From the NCBI GenBank assembly GCA_013298125.1, contig JAAFJP010000002.1:124001-188000 (forward strand): 64,000 bases of DNA, given 5' to 3'. Below the pieces are notes generated by a model that saw only the letters and a program-made list of their open reading frames with translations, did no database searches and had not been told where the DNA came from. Shown here piece after piece: positions 8,350-16,946 of this stretch (position 1 is the stretch's first letter; each line of letters starts with the position of its first letter). The DNA is from Cytophagales bacterium. GTDB taxonomy: Bacteria; Bacteroidota; Bacteroidia; Cytophagales; Spirosomataceae. The position numbers and the translations under genes were made by a program.

Positions 8350-8553
8350 ATGATTTTCAAAGAAAAAGTCGTTGTTGAGTCAATTAATGAAAACAATATT
8401 CATGTAAAAACACCTACTGGAAAGGTTGGAGTCATAGATTTGAATAAAGTCTCAAAATCTGTTTGTATAGGTGATATTTTGAGGCATTGTGAACATGGGT
8501 ATTATGATATTATTACACCAATAACCCCAATATCAACCCTCCCAAAAATATAA
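8350..8553 (+). CDS. Small hypothetical protein (67 aa)
   Basis: Family not recognised. The sequence alternates short strands with charged turns (VVVESI, IHVKTPTGKVGVIDL, ICIGDIL-like CIGDILRH), which looks like a small beta-barrel, perhaps OB-like. It has no signal peptide. Its last 41 bases overlap the 3' end of the convergent chromate transporter gene, so the two transcripts can form antisense duplex. The final residues ITPITPISTLPKI lie in that overlap and look atypical, so the gene may have lost an earlier stop. Confidence 0.45.
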   Translation: MIFKEKVVVESINENNIHVKTPTGKVGVIDLNKVSKSVCIGDILRHCEHGYYDIITPITPISTLPKI

Positions 8554-9679
8554 AAAACGTAGGAATTTTAGTAAATTGGATAAGAGTAAAAGTAGTCAAA
8601 ACTGTGATAATTCCCAGATAATCAACTCGTTGTACCATTGGGACGATGAATGTAAACGCTGCGGAGAGGGTTAAGCCAATAGAAGTCGCATTGATACCGT
8701 CCAAAGAAGCTCTTATGCCCCTGAATTGTTTTAATTGCCCCCAAATTCGGTAAACAAAAAATATCAAAAATGTGCCTGGTAAAAAGATTCCTGCCGCCCC
8801 TGCCATGCTTCCGAAGAGTTGTTCGTACCACGTTCCGTCTTTCATGACTAAAACGCCCAAGTATGATGTGAGTGAAAAAACGGGTCCTGGTAAGGCTTGT
8901 GAAAGTGCCATGCCCGTAAGGAAGTCGTCTGCACGTATGAGGTGCTTAAATTCTACAAATTCGGTGTAAAGCATTGGGGCAAGAACTTGTCCTCCTCCAA
9001 AAGTAAGGCTTCCGTTACGATAAAAATTCTCAAAAAGTCGGATGGGTTCATAGTTTGTAAAATGCCCCAGAACCGCCAAAAACAAGAGAAATCCCCAAAA
9101 AAGATTGAAGTTTGACCAGGGAATGACCATTTTATGTTTGGTCTGTTTTGGATAATCTTTGTAGTTAAAAGAAGTAAATGTCCCTCCTATTATCAAGGCA
9201 ATCGGACAAACCCAAGGCGATTGGTAGTAAAAAGCAAAGGCAGCCGAAATAATCATCAAGATAATTCCTGTCTGATTTTTGATAACTTTTCTACCCAAAA
9301 CATATCCTGCATGAATAATCAAAGCAACCCCGATGGGTTGAATAAAACGAATAATATCACGATTTCGGAGTAAGGTCATACCAAAAGCTGCCGCCGTCAT
9401 AATGGCAACGGCGGGTGTAATCCATACTAAAAGCGTGATATAAGCTAAATTTGGACCTCCAATTTTATAGCCCAAAGCCGTGATGGTTTGGGTAGAGGTA
9501 GGTCCAGGGAGCATGGCACAAAGTGCCTGTAATTCAAGGAGTTCCGCTTCGGTTAGGTAATTTCTTTTCTTCACAAAACGGTCAATAAACATCGCCAAAT
9601 GCACCTGTGGACCACCAAATGAAGTACACGCCAAAATCAATACGTCTTTTAAAAAAATGAGTCGTCTGATTTTTTTCAT
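8513..9679 (-). CDS. chrA: Chromate transporter (CHR family)
   Basis: An integral membrane protein of 388 residues made of two homologous halves, the long CHR type. Each half shows the family signature: SFGGPQVHLAMF with LCAMLPGPTSTQ in the first, LTFGGGQVLAPM with ALSQALPGPVFSLT in the second. Ten or more hydrophobic segments are visible. Family members export chromate, probably as an anion antiporter. It overlaps the upstream oxygenase gene by four bases (ATGA), so both are cotranscribed on this strand. The link to a 2OG oxygenase is unusual and unexplained. Confidence 0.92.
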   Translation of the reverse strand: MKKIRRLIFLKDVLILACTSFGGPQVHLAMFIDRFVKKRNYLTEAELLELQALCAMLPGPTSTQTITALGYKIGGPNLAYITLLVWITPAVAIMTAAAFGMTLLRNRDIIRFIQPIGVALIIHAGYVLGRKVIKNQTGIILMIISAAFAFYYQSPWVCPIALIIGGTFTSFNYKDYPKQTKHKMVIPWSNFNLFWGFLLFLAVLGHFTNYEPIRLFENFYRNGSLTFGGGQVLAPMLYTEFVEFKHLIRADDFLTGMALSQALPGPVFSLTSYLGVLVMKDGTWYEQLFGSMAGAAGIFLPGTFLIFFVYRIWGQLKQFRGIRASLDGINATSIGLTLSAAFTFIVPMVQRVDYLGIITVLTTFTLIQFTKIPTFFIFLGGLILGLLV

Positions 9680-10644
9680 TTTTTCAACCCTAATTCAATC
9701 AACCGCTCATTCAAAAACTCCCCAGCCGTCATGTTCACGTACATTTTTGGGTGTTGTGCATCCACGCACGAGTCCAAACAAGTCAAGTCCATTTCTGAAC
9801 GTGGGTGCATGAAGAAAGGGATTGAAAAACGTGATGTTCCTAATTTTTCTTTCGGAGGATTAACCACTCGGTGAATCGTTGATTTGAGTTTATGATTGGT
9901 CAGACGGTCAAGCATATCGCCTACGTTTACGACTACATAATCTGGCAAAGAAGTTATCGGAATCCATTTGCCATCAGTTCTCAACACTTCCAAACCTTCG
10001 GCAGATGCTCCCATCAAAAGGGTTATCAAATTTATATCTCCATGAGCGGCTGCACGAACTGCCCCTTCTGGCAAATCTTCGGGATTGGGAATTGGGAAAT
10101 AATGAATGGCTCTCAGAATAGAATTTCCGTGTTTTACTTTATCTTCAAAATAATCTTCGGGTAATGCTAAATACAAAGCAATGGCACGCAATAATTGCTT
10201 ACCCGCACTTTCGAGTGTGCGATACGTATGTAAGGTATCTCGCTCAAAATCAGGTAGTTCACTCGGAAAAACGTTATCTGGATATTCTTCCCAAATTGGG
10301 TCGCCATCATCAATTTTAGGCTGACCTACGTGATAAAATTCCTTCAAATCTGCCACTTTAAATCCTTTGGCAGTTTCTTTGCCTTTACCGATATAACCCC
10401 GCTGTCCAGCGATGCCTTCGATGGCGTATTTTTGTTTTAGTTCATCCGAGGAATAAAAAAACTTTTGTACAGTATCATACAAATCAGCGGTTTTTTCATT
10501 GTTCAAACCGTGATTTTTGATGGCGACGAAACCAATATTATTGAAGGCAGTTCCTAAATTTTGAACAAATTGAGCTTTACTGTTGGCATCTCCCGAAGTG
10601 AAATCAGCCAAATCTAATTGTGGAATTGTGTCGAGAAGTGTCAT
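9676..10644 (-). CDS. 2-oxoglutarate/Fe(II)-dependent oxygenase, isopenicillin N synthase-like
   Basis: 322 residues. The N-terminal DIOX_N region starts IPQLDLADF and has GFVAIKNHGL; the C-terminal double-stranded beta-helix carries the iron ligands in AAHGDINLITLL (H-x-D) and STIHRVVNPP (distal H), and the 2OG-binding R-x-S in SRFSIPFFMHP. This is the pattern of plant-type oxygenases, IPNS and ethylene-forming enzymes. The substrate cannot be told. It is translationally coupled to chrA downstream. The start context is preceded by a word-type hairpin. Confidence 0.9.
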   Translation of the reverse strand: MTLLDTIPQLDLADFTSGDANSKAQFVQNLGTAFNNIGFVAIKNHGLNNEKTADLYDTVQKFFYSSDELKQKYAIEGIAGQRGYIGKGKETAKGFKVADLKEFYHVGQPKIDDGDPIWEEYPDNVFPSELPDFERDTLHTYRTLESAGKQLLRAIALYLALPEDYFEDKVKHGNSILRAIHYFPIPNPEDLPEGAVRAAAHGDINLITLLMGASAEGLEVLRTDGKWIPITSLPDYVVVNVGDMLDRLTNHKLKSTIHRVVNPPKEKLGTSRFSIPFFMHPRSEMDLTCLDSCVDAQHPKMYVNMTAGEFLNERLIELGLKK

Positions 10645-10650
10645 GTTTTT

Positions 10651-10762
10651 ATTAGGTTTTAGGTGTTGGGTTTTAGGTGTTAGTAAGTGGAAATAAAACT
10701 GAAAGGTATATAATAAACCCTTAAAATCTAATCCCTAATACCTAACACCCAAAACCTAACCC
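10651..10762. repeat. Word-type hairpin between oxygenase and sod genes
   Basis: Left arm 10651-10682 is tandem TTTTAGGTGTTGGG-like words, right arm about 10720-10762 is tandem ACCTAACACCCAAA-like words. The words resemble those at 5056-5137 but are not copies. Confidence 0.8.
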
Positions 10763-11512
10763 CTATTTCAAAGCATTTTCAAAGTTCTTATGTACTGCAT
10801 CCCAGTTTACTACATTCCAGAAAGCGGCGATATAATCAGCCCGTTTATTTTGATATTTTAGATAATATGCGTGTTCCCACACGTCCAAAGCTAAGATAGG
10901 TGTACCTTTTTTCTCGGCTACGTCCATCAAAGGATTGTCTTGATTTGGGGTTGAAGAAATGACTAATTTCTTATCCTGAACAATCAACCAAGCCCACCCA
11001 GAGCCAAAACGTCCTGTACCCGCTTTCGCAAACTCTTCTTTGAATTTATCAAATGAACCAAATGTTTTGGTGATTTCTTCTGCCAATGCACCTTTGGGCG
11101 TTCCTCCGCCTTTGGGCGACATCACGTTCCAGAAGAAGGTATGATTCCAATGTCCGCCTGAGTTGTTACGGATAGCGGGCGTATGTTTGCCTGCCTCTTT
11201 CAACAAATCATACAAAGAAGATTTCTCTAAGGAAGTACCAACCAAGGCTTTATTCAAATTATCAATATATGCTTTATGATGGCGACCATGATGGATTTCC
11301 ATAGTCATTTTATCAATGTGTGGCTCTAAACTCTCAGGAGCATAAGGCAAGGCGGGCAATGAAAAGGGAGCATTTTCAATCATAGTTTGCTCCAAAGTCA
11401 TTTTTGGCAATTTGTTATTGTAGCTTCTGTTGAATGAGAAAGCAAACGAATTTAAACCTGTCAGAGCAAAGGCTGAGGCAAAGGTTGTTTGTATAAAATT
11501 TTTACGGTTCAT
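10763..11512 (-). CDS. sodA: Superoxide dismutase (Fe/Mn family), exported
   Basis: Converts superoxide to oxygen and hydrogen peroxide. The 249 residues are about 45 longer than cytosolic Fe/MnSODs because of an N-terminal leader ([20 protein letters not shown], then FAF) that looks like a Sec signal peptide, so the enzyme is probably periplasmic. Metal ligands are visible in [21 protein letters not shown] and [12 protein letters not shown] (D and H). GSGWAWLIV and AFWNVVNWD are family hallmarks. Iron versus manganese use cannot be settled by eye. The gene stands alone, between a word-type hairpin and an exported hypothetical. Confidence 0.93.
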   Translation of the reverse strand: MNRKNFIQTTFASAFALTGLNSFAFSFNRSYNNKLPKMTLEQTMIENAPFSLPALPYAPESLEPHIDKMTMEIHHGRHHKAYIDNLNKALVGTSLEKSSLYDLLKEAGKHTPAIRNNSGGHWNHTFFWNVMSPKGGGTPKGALAEEITKTFGSFDKFKEEFAKAGTGRFGSGWAWLIVQDKKLVISSTPNQDNPLMDVAEKKGTPILALDVWEHAYYLKYQNKRADYIAAFWNVVNWDAVHKNFENALK

Positions 11513-11576
11513 GGATTTTGTATCGGAGCTTTGGCGGTTGGCTTCTGCCCATTTTAGAAATATGTTGCTACCTAAT

Positions 11577-11987
11577 TTATTGCGTTGGTTTTGATTTATT
11601 CGTATCTGAATTTACGATTCTCATAGCGTGATGCGTGTTCCCATCTGGACGAACGACTGGCATTTTAATCATTTCAGTCAAGTTTGGTTTTACAATTACT
11701 AAATTATCAATATTCTCTAATTCCTGAGCTGATTTTTTTACATCAGACATACCCACATGGGGAAGGGTAAATTTGTTAATCGTATTTTTTTCTTGGTAAT
11801 TTTTCAAATAATCTTTCGTAATGGGCGACCTGAGCATATTATGGTCATTTCCAAGATAATCTTTTAAATATCCTGAAATCCCTGACGAAGAAGAGCTATC
11901 AGGTGTATTTGGTTTTGCTTCGTGCTGAGAATAGCCACAGAATGCAAATCCAATGAAAGCGATGGTTAAAACTGATTTTTTCATCAT
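11577..11987 (-). CDS. Exported hypothetical protein
   Basis: A 136-residue protein of unknown family. I start at [21 protein letters not shown], a clear signal peptide with a Bacteroidota-type cleavage after YSQ; a longer open frame reaches into recR (to 12077), but its start would lie inside that gene and hide the signal peptide. The mature part is polar, begins with a serine-rich linker (PDSSSSSG) and has no cysteine. It follows recR by 16 bases on the same strand. No function can be inferred. Confidence 0.65.
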   Translation of the reverse strand: MMKKSVLTIAFIGFAFCGYSQHEAKPNTPDSSSSSGISGYLKDYLGNDHNMLRSPITKDYLKNYQEKNTINKFTLPHVGMSDVKKSAQELENIDNLVIVKPNLTEMIKMPVVRPDGNTHHAMRIVNSDTNKSKPTQ

Positions 11988-12003
11988 ATTATTGGTTTTA
12001 GAA

Positions 12004-12621
12004 TTACTCATAAACAATTCGACTAACAATACTTCTTCCCAGGGTGATTTCATCGGCATATTCCAAATCTCCCCCAATCGGAATGCCTCGGGCGATGGTG
12101 GTGATCTTAACGTTCAAGGGTTTTAATCTTTTGGTCAAATAAAATGCTGTGGTATCTCCTTCCATCGTTGGGCTTAATCCCAAGATAATTTCTTTAACCG
12201 CTAAATCTGTCCCTATTCTATCCGAAATACGTTTTAATAAAGATTCTATCTTCAAATCGTTTGGTCCGATGCCTTCTAAGGGAGAAATTATCCCTCCCAA
12301 AACGTGATACATTCCTCTATATTGTGAGGTATTTTCAATCGCCAATACGTCACGAGTATCTTCTACCACACAAATGATTGACTCCTCACGCTTTGGATTG
12401 GTACAAATCTGACACAGTTCTTCATCCGAAATATTATGACATTGGCGACAATACTGAGTTTTGGTTCGCATCGCAATAATTGCCTCCGAGAGTTGAGTCG
12501 TTTGGCGTTCATCACGTTTGAGCAAATGTAGAGCCATTCTCAATGCCGTTTTCTTTCCTATTCCTGGCAATTTTGAAATTTCCTCTACGGCGTTTTCTAT
12601 TAGTTTTGATGGATAATTCAA
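12004..12621 (-). CDS. recR: Recombination mediator RecR
   Basis: Works with RecO and RecF to load RecA on gapped DNA. The 205 residues contain an N-terminal helix-hairpin-helix (SKLPGIGKKTALRMA), a four-cysteine zinc finger (CRQCHNISDEELCQIC), and a Toprim domain with ICVVEDTRDVLAIE, YHVLGGIISPLEGIGP and the C-terminal ARGIPIGGDLEYADEITL. These are the standard RecR parts in standard order. The gene is followed by an exported hypothetical and preceded by clpS, separated by a word-type hairpin. Confidence 0.97.
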   Translation of the reverse strand: MNYPSKLIENAVEEISKLPGIGKKTALRMALHLLKRDERQTTQLSEAIIAMRTKTQYCRQCHNISDEELCQICTNPKREESIICVVEDTRDVLAIENTSQYRGMYHVLGGIISPLEGIGPNDLKIESLLKRISDRIGTDLAVKEIILGLSPTMEGDTTAFYLTKRLKPLNVKITTIARGIPIGGDLEYADEITLGRSIVSRIVYE

Positions 12622-12622
12622 A

Positions 12623-12742
12623 TTAGGTATGAGTTATGAGGTATGAAGTATGAGGTATGAAATTGTAGGCATGAGGTGATGTTAAATTACAATCTAATAC
12701 TTCATCCCTACTAACTCATACCTACTACCTCATACCTAAAAA
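12623..12742. repeat. Word-type hairpin between clpS and recR
   Basis: Left arm about 12623-12664 repeats TATGAGG/TATGAAG words; right arm about 12690-12740 repeats CATACCTA/CTCATACC words. The gap is filled by the repeat. Confidence 0.8.
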
Positions 12743-13024
12743 TTAAATAACTTTCGCATCTATTCCTCTACGGCAAATATCATTACGCATCGGAGCGAGT
12801 TCTTCAAATGTCCCTTTTTTAACCGAACATTTACCTTTGTAATGAATCAACAAAGTACATTGTTCAGCCTGTTCGGGCGTATGTCCACATACTTCCATGA
12901 GCGTATCAATCACAAAGTCGAAAGTATTTATCTCATCGTTGAACACCATGAGGTCGTTTTGATCAACGTCAATTACTTCTTCTAATACCTCTACATCTGT
13001 TTCGTATTGTTCAAAAGGTCGCAT
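12743..13024 (-). CDS. clpS: ATP-dependent Clp protease adaptor ClpS
   Basis: Delivers N-end-rule substrates to ClpAP/ClpCP. 93 residues, family length. It shows the conserved NDEINTFDFVIDTL (family N-D-D-x-x-T), the helix HTPEQAEQCTLLIHYKG and the C-terminal strand RRGIDAKVI. The acidic N-terminal tail (TDVEVLEEVIDVDQND) is expected for the flexible part that enters the ClpA pore. Located head-to-tail upstream of recR. Confidence 0.93.
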   Translation of the reverse strand: MRPFEQYETDVEVLEEVIDVDQNDLMVFNDEINTFDFVIDTLMEVCGHTPEQAEQCTLLIHYKGKCSVKKGTFEELAPMRNDICRRGIDAKVI

Positions 13025-13173
13025 CTATTTTTGTTCTAAATGTTAGGTTTCTCTTTTTTTCAGTAAGATAATACTGAAAATCCAGAGATTGTGAAAAATA
13101 TAAGTCTTTTATGATAGCAAATTTAACAAAAATTCTCAATTTTGGTGAATACAAATCTGAATACCCAAAAATT

Positions 13174-14619
13174 ATGACCACAAGTTTAGCTTTCGGAATT
13201 TTAGCCGTTTACTTTTTGATGTTAATTATCGTTGCCCATTACACTTCTAAGGGTGCCGACACCAACACTTTTTTTACTGCCAATAAGCAATCCCCTTGGT
13301 GGTTAGTGGCTATTGGTATGATTGGAACGTCTATTTCGGGCGTTACGTTCATTTCTGTACCTGGTGCTGTTGGGGTGGATAAATTATCTTACTACCAAAT
13401 TATTTTGGGTAATTTAGTTGGCTATTTTGTGATTGCTACGGTGCTTTTGCCTTTGTATTATCGCTTAAATTTAATTTCTATTTATACGTATTTAGAAAAA
13501 CGTTTGGGCAAATGGTCATATAAAACGGGGTCATCATTTTTCCTTCTCGCTCGTACGCTTGGCTCAGCCGCACGATTATTTTTAGCCGTCCAAGTGCTTC
13601 AATTAGCCATTTTTGATGCTTGGGGAATTCCATTTTGGATTTCGGCTTTGGTAACTATTTCCTTGATTTGGGTTTATACTTATCGTGGTGGCGTGAAGAC
13701 GATTATCGTAACTGATACTTTACAAACTTTCTTTTTATTGACTGCCTTAGTCTTAACTATCATCCTGATTGCCAACAAGTTAGACTTAGGATTTGGCGGA
13801 TTAATTTCGACTATTCAAGAAAGCAAATACTCTCAAATGTTCTTTTTTGAAGATTTTTCTTACAAACACCACTTCGGAAAAGACTTTGTTGCGGGTATTT
13901 TTATAGCCATCGTAATGACAGGACTTGACCAAGATTTGATGCAAAAAAATCTTACCTGTAAAAACATCGGCGAAGCCCAAAAGAATATGTTTTGGTTTTG
14001 TTGCACCTTCGCACTCACGACGCTGATGTTCGTGTGCTTAGGAGCGTTATTGTACATATATGCAGATAAAATTGGCTTTGAAATTCCTGCGAGAACCGAT
14101 TTATTATATCCAAAATTAGCATTGAGTGGAGAGTTTGGCACATTGGCAGCCGTCACGTTTTTATTAGGTATTACCGCCGCCACGTATGCCAGTTCAGATT
14201 CTGCCTTGACTGCCTTAACCACAGCTTTTTGCATAGATTTTATGCACATCGAAAAATACGAAGAATCACAAAGAACGAAGATAAAACATTATACCCACAT
14301 CGGTTTTTCGGCTTTATTTTTCGTGATTATCTTGATATTTCATGCCGTGAGTAGCTCGTCGATTATCTCCACGGTTTTCAATATTGCAGGTTATACTTAT
14401 GGTCCACTTTTAGGACTTTTTGCTTTTGGATTATTTACAAAAACACCTGTAAAAGATAAATTCGTACCTTTTGTGTGTATCATCGCCCCAATTTTGACCT
14501 ACATCATCGACATCAATTCAAAGGAATGGTTGAATGGTTATCAGTTTGGTTTTGAGAAATTATTGGTGAATGGGGCTATTACGTTTTTGGGGTTGGTTTT
14601 GTTGGGGAAGAAAAATTAA
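13174..14619 (+). CDS. Sodium:solute symporter family transporter
   Basis: About thirteen hydrophobic segments in 481 residues and the SSS-family pattern ANKQSPWWLVAIGMIGTSISG followed by TFISVPG near the first helices, then ARTLGSAARLFLAVQ. The best-matching relatives in Bacteroidota start shortly before the first helix (SLAFGILAVYFL), so I use the ATG at 13174; an in-frame ATG at 13111 would add 21 polar residues. The substrate (sugar, proline, sialic acid and others in this family) cannot be read from sequence. It stands alone, divergent from clpS. Confidence 0.88.
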   Translation: MTTSLAFGILAVYFLMLIIVAHYTSKGADTNTFFTANKQSPWWLVAIGMIGTSISGVTFISVPGAVGVDKLSYYQIILGNLVGYFVIATVLLPLYYRLNLISIYTYLEKRLGKWSYKTGSSFFLLARTLGSAARLFLAVQVLQLAIFDAWGIPFWISALVTISLIWVYTYRGGVKTIIVTDTLQTFFLLTALVLTIILIANKLDLGFGGLISTIQESKYSQMFFFEDFSYKHHFGKDFVAGIFIAIVMTGLDQDLMQKNLTCKNIGEAQKNMFWFCCTFALTTLMFVCLGALLYIYADKIGFEIPARTDLLYPKLALSGEFGTLAAVTFLLGITAATYASSDSALTALTTAFCIDFMHIEKYEESQRTKIKHYTHIGFSALFFVIILIFHAVSSSSIISTVFNIAGYTYGPLLGLFAFGLFTKTPVKDKFVPFVCIIAPILTYIIDINSKEWLNGYQFGFEKLLVNGAITFLGLVLLGKKN

Positions 14620-14688
14620 TCATTTCTTTAAGAGAACTATTTTCTTGCACGGTTTTTGTCGTAAGAGGTTTATTCGTCCTTACTTAAT

Positions 14689-16176
14689 ATGAGAGTAAAA
14701 CCAATACAAACCTTCATACATATTTTTGCAATACTTACCTTGTTTCCTTTGTCAAGTTGTAAGGAGAGTAACCCCGTGTCCAAACCTGAATTTCCAGCAT
14801 TGACTTTCGAGAATCCAGATGCAAATGGTGGTGCTTGGAAAACTATAATTATTGATTCTCCACAAGAATATTTGGTTGAAATACCCTTCAATGTAGATTC
14901 TGACGAATATCAAAGAGAGCTAATCCAGTCTAAGTCAGCGGTGAGTCATCGTACTTATGCTCAGGAGGTTGCGATAAATCATTGGGCTTCGGGAGGTGTA
15001 TTACGTTGGAATCAGATTGCTCGTGAATTAGTAGCTAAATACAATCATCCACCCAAAGAAGGCGAAAAACCAGACCCTTCAAAACCAATGGCTTCTCCCC
15101 CTTTTGCGGCTCGTACGTACGCCCTTTTGAGTGTGGCCCAGTACGATGCTTTGGTAGCTACGTGGATGTACAAATACAAATACCGCCGTTTGAGTCCCTC
15201 GCATAGTGGCGTTAAATGTTCATTGCCCGAAACGGAACTTCCCTCCTATCCCTCTGAGGATGCAGTAGTTGCGGCAGTTTCATACAAGATTTTGAGTAAA
15301 TTATTCCCTGCCGAAAATGACTATCTTTACAATAAGGCTCTCGAACACGGCAATACCAGACTATGGTCAGGGGCAAATGTAAGGAGTGATATTATTGCAG
15401 GGGGGCGTTTGGGCGAACAAATCGCTGAAAAAGTGATTGCTTATGCCCGTAATGATAATTTTGACAACGCTCGTGACGAAAAGCAAAACTGGAAAGAAAA
15501 AGCCAAGAGAATTAAGAATGCTTGGGTTAGTCAGGATGACCCCAAAAGCCCTCCTCTCCTACCTCTGATGGGTATGGTACAGACTTGGTTCGATAAAAAT
15601 GAAGTTTTAGGAAATCCACAACCTACCCCTCCGCCTACCATTGGAGGAGATACTTTTCAGAAAGATATTGATTCTGTGAAAGCCATTGGAAATACACAAA
15701 CGCCCGAACAAAAACGCATTGCAGAGTTTTGGGCGGATGGTGTGGGAACGTTTACGCCCCCAGGACATTGGAATAAAATCGCAGAAGAACTTATTAGAAA
15801 TCAGCACTTTACAGAATTACGGACAGCAAAAGTCTTGCAACAACTCAATCGTGCAGAAGAAGATGCTGCCATTGCTTGTTGGGCTACGAAGTATAAATAT
15901 TTCTTCCCAAGACCCACGCAAGTTGATAAGAATATTAAACATTCATTAAACGTTCCAAATTTCCCATCTTATACCTCGGGACACTCTACATTTTCGGCAG
16001 CAGCGGCTTTGGTTTTGGGGCATTATTTCCCAAAAGATTCTACTCGTTTGAAGAAAATGGCTAATGAAGCGGGTATGTCCAGAATCTACGGAGGTATCCA
16101 TTATTTTTGTGATAATGAAGGTGGGAAAATGTGTGGAGAAAAAATCGGGAAATTGGCGGTGGATTGGGGAAAATGA
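14689..16176 (+). CDS. Vanadium-dependent haloperoxidase/PAP2-type lipoprotein
   Basis: 495 residues. The start has a lipoprotein signal ending PLSSCKESN, so the protein is probably an outer-membrane lipoprotein. The C-terminal acid-phosphatase/haloperoxidase core shows all three oxyanion-binding motifs in order: KYKYFFPRPT (K-x6-R-P), PSYTSGHSTFS (P-S-x-x-x-G-H), and SRIYGGIHYFCDN (S-R-x5-H). An earlier KYKYRRLSPSH in the N-terminal half repeats the first motif. Such proteins are either bromo/chloroperoxidases or phosphatases; the vanadate pocket residues are intact, but the activity is not decided. Confidence 0.88.
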   Translation: MRVKPIQTFIHIFAILTLFPLSSCKESNPVSKPEFPALTFENPDANGGAWKTIIIDSPQEYLVEIPFNVDSDEYQRELIQSKSAVSHRTYAQEVAINHWASGGVLRWNQIARELVAKYNHPPKEGEKPDPSKPMASPPFAARTYALLSVAQYDALVATWMYKYKYRRLSPSHSGVKCSLPETELPSYPSEDAVVAAVSYKILSKLFPAENDYLYNKALEHGNTRLWSGANVRSDIIAGGRLGEQIAEKVIAYARNDNFDNARDEKQNWKEKAKRIKNAWVSQDDPKSPPLLPLMGMVQTWFDKNEVLGNPQPTPPPTIGGDTFQKDIDSVKAIGNTQTPEQKRIAEFWADGVGTFTPPGHWNKIAEELIRNQHFTELRTAKVLQQLNRAEEDAAIACWATKYKYFFPRPTQVDKNIKHSLNVPNFPSYTSGHSTFSAAAALVLGHYFPKDSTRLKKMANEAGMSRIYGGIHYFCDNEGGKMCGEKIGKLAVDWGK

Positions 16177-16370
16177 TAAAACTTAGAGGTTTAGAGAAAT
16201 AGAGTTAATGTTTTGTTTTCTCTAAAACTCTAAATTTTGTTTTTCTCTAAGCGGGGAAAGTGATGTAAACTTAGAGGTTTAGAGAAATAGAGTTAATGTT
16301 TTATTTTCTCTAATTCTTTAAACCTCTAAGTTTTTTTTCTCTAATTCTCTAAACCTCTAAGTTTTTTTCA
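16167..16370. repeat. Tandem duplication plus word-type hairpin after the haloperoxidase gene
   Basis: Two copies of a unit of about 88 bases lie head to tail: GGGGAAAATGATAAAACTTA (from 16167) and GGGGAAAGTGATGTAAACTT (from 16255), each followed by CTTAGAGGTTTAGAGAAATA and AGTTAATGTTTT. The first copy contains the end and the stop codon of the haloperoxidase gene. The right part (16311-16370) has two copies of TCTCTAAACCTCTAAG-like words that pair with the left words. Confidence 0.8.
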
Positions 16371-16397
16371 ATCAAAATATTTGCAAAACTGCCAAAT

Positions 16398-16431
16398 GTC
16401 ATATACATTTATGCCATAATGTAAAAATGAC
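16398..16431. promoter_or_regulatory. Candidate operator upstream of the Xre antitoxin gene
   Basis: An imperfect dyad, GTCATATACATT at 16398-16409 against AATGTAAAAATGAC at 16418-16431, ends five bases before the antitoxin ATG. Antitoxins of this family usually repress their own operon, so this is the likely binding site. Confidence 0.45.
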
Positions 16432-16436
16432 GTTTT

Positions 16437-16838
16437 ATGAAACAAACGCTTGTATTAAATCGCCTTCAAAATCCACTGGATTTAATCGAACTTTCTCGGA
16501 AAGGATTGAGCCGTGCTGCCGTTGATTTGGTAGCCAAAAGAGTAGGCTTGTCTGACCGTGAGATGGCTCGTATTTTGAATATTTCAGAAAGAACTTTTCA
16601 TCGTTATACTCCTGATACACAATTAGATACATCTTCAACTGAGCGTCTATTGAAACTCATGCTCCTTTACCAACACGGCGAAGAAGTATTCTCAAACCTT
16701 GAAGATTTCAAACCTTGGATGCGTCAATCGATGCGGGTATTTGGGGATAAATCTGCCTTGGATTTGTTAGACACCATCACCGGCTTTGAGTGGGTGGATA
16801 ATGTTTTGAGTAGAATAGAATTTGGGACGTACTCGTAG
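16437..16838 (+). CDS. Xre/MbcA/ParS-type antitoxin
   Basis: 133 residues. The N-terminal half has a helix-turn-helix, KRVGLSDREMARILNISERTFHRY, and the C-terminal half (about residues 70-130) is the toxin-binding DUF2384-like domain with EEVFSNLEDFKPWM and SALDLLDTITGFEWVDNVLSRIEFG. This is the standard antitoxin of RES-Xre type II systems; the dimer binds DNA and caps the toxin active site. The partner RES gene is 108 bases downstream. The wide, hairpin-filled gap is unusual, since such pairs normally overlap or are a few bases apart. Confidence 0.92.
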   Translation: MKQTLVLNRLQNPLDLIELSRKGLSRAAVDLVAKRVGLSDREMARILNISERTFHRYTPDTQLDTSSTERLLKLMLLYQHGEEVFSNLEDFKPWMRQSMRVFGDKSALDLLDTITGFEWVDNVLSRIEFGTYS

Positions 16839-16946
16839 TCAATTGTTGAATTGTTGGCGGTTCGACGATTGGATTGTTGAATTATTGAATTTTACATTTT
16901 CCCAATAAAAAACCCAACAATTCAACATATCAACCTTCAACAATTA
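16839..16946. repeat. Word-type hairpin inside the RES/Xre operon
   Basis: Left arm repeats TTGTTGAA/GATTGGATTG words (about 16840-16893), right arm repeats CAACAATTCAAC/CCTTCAACAATT words (about 16911-16944). It starts at the antitoxin stop and ends at the toxin ATG. Confidence 0.8.
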
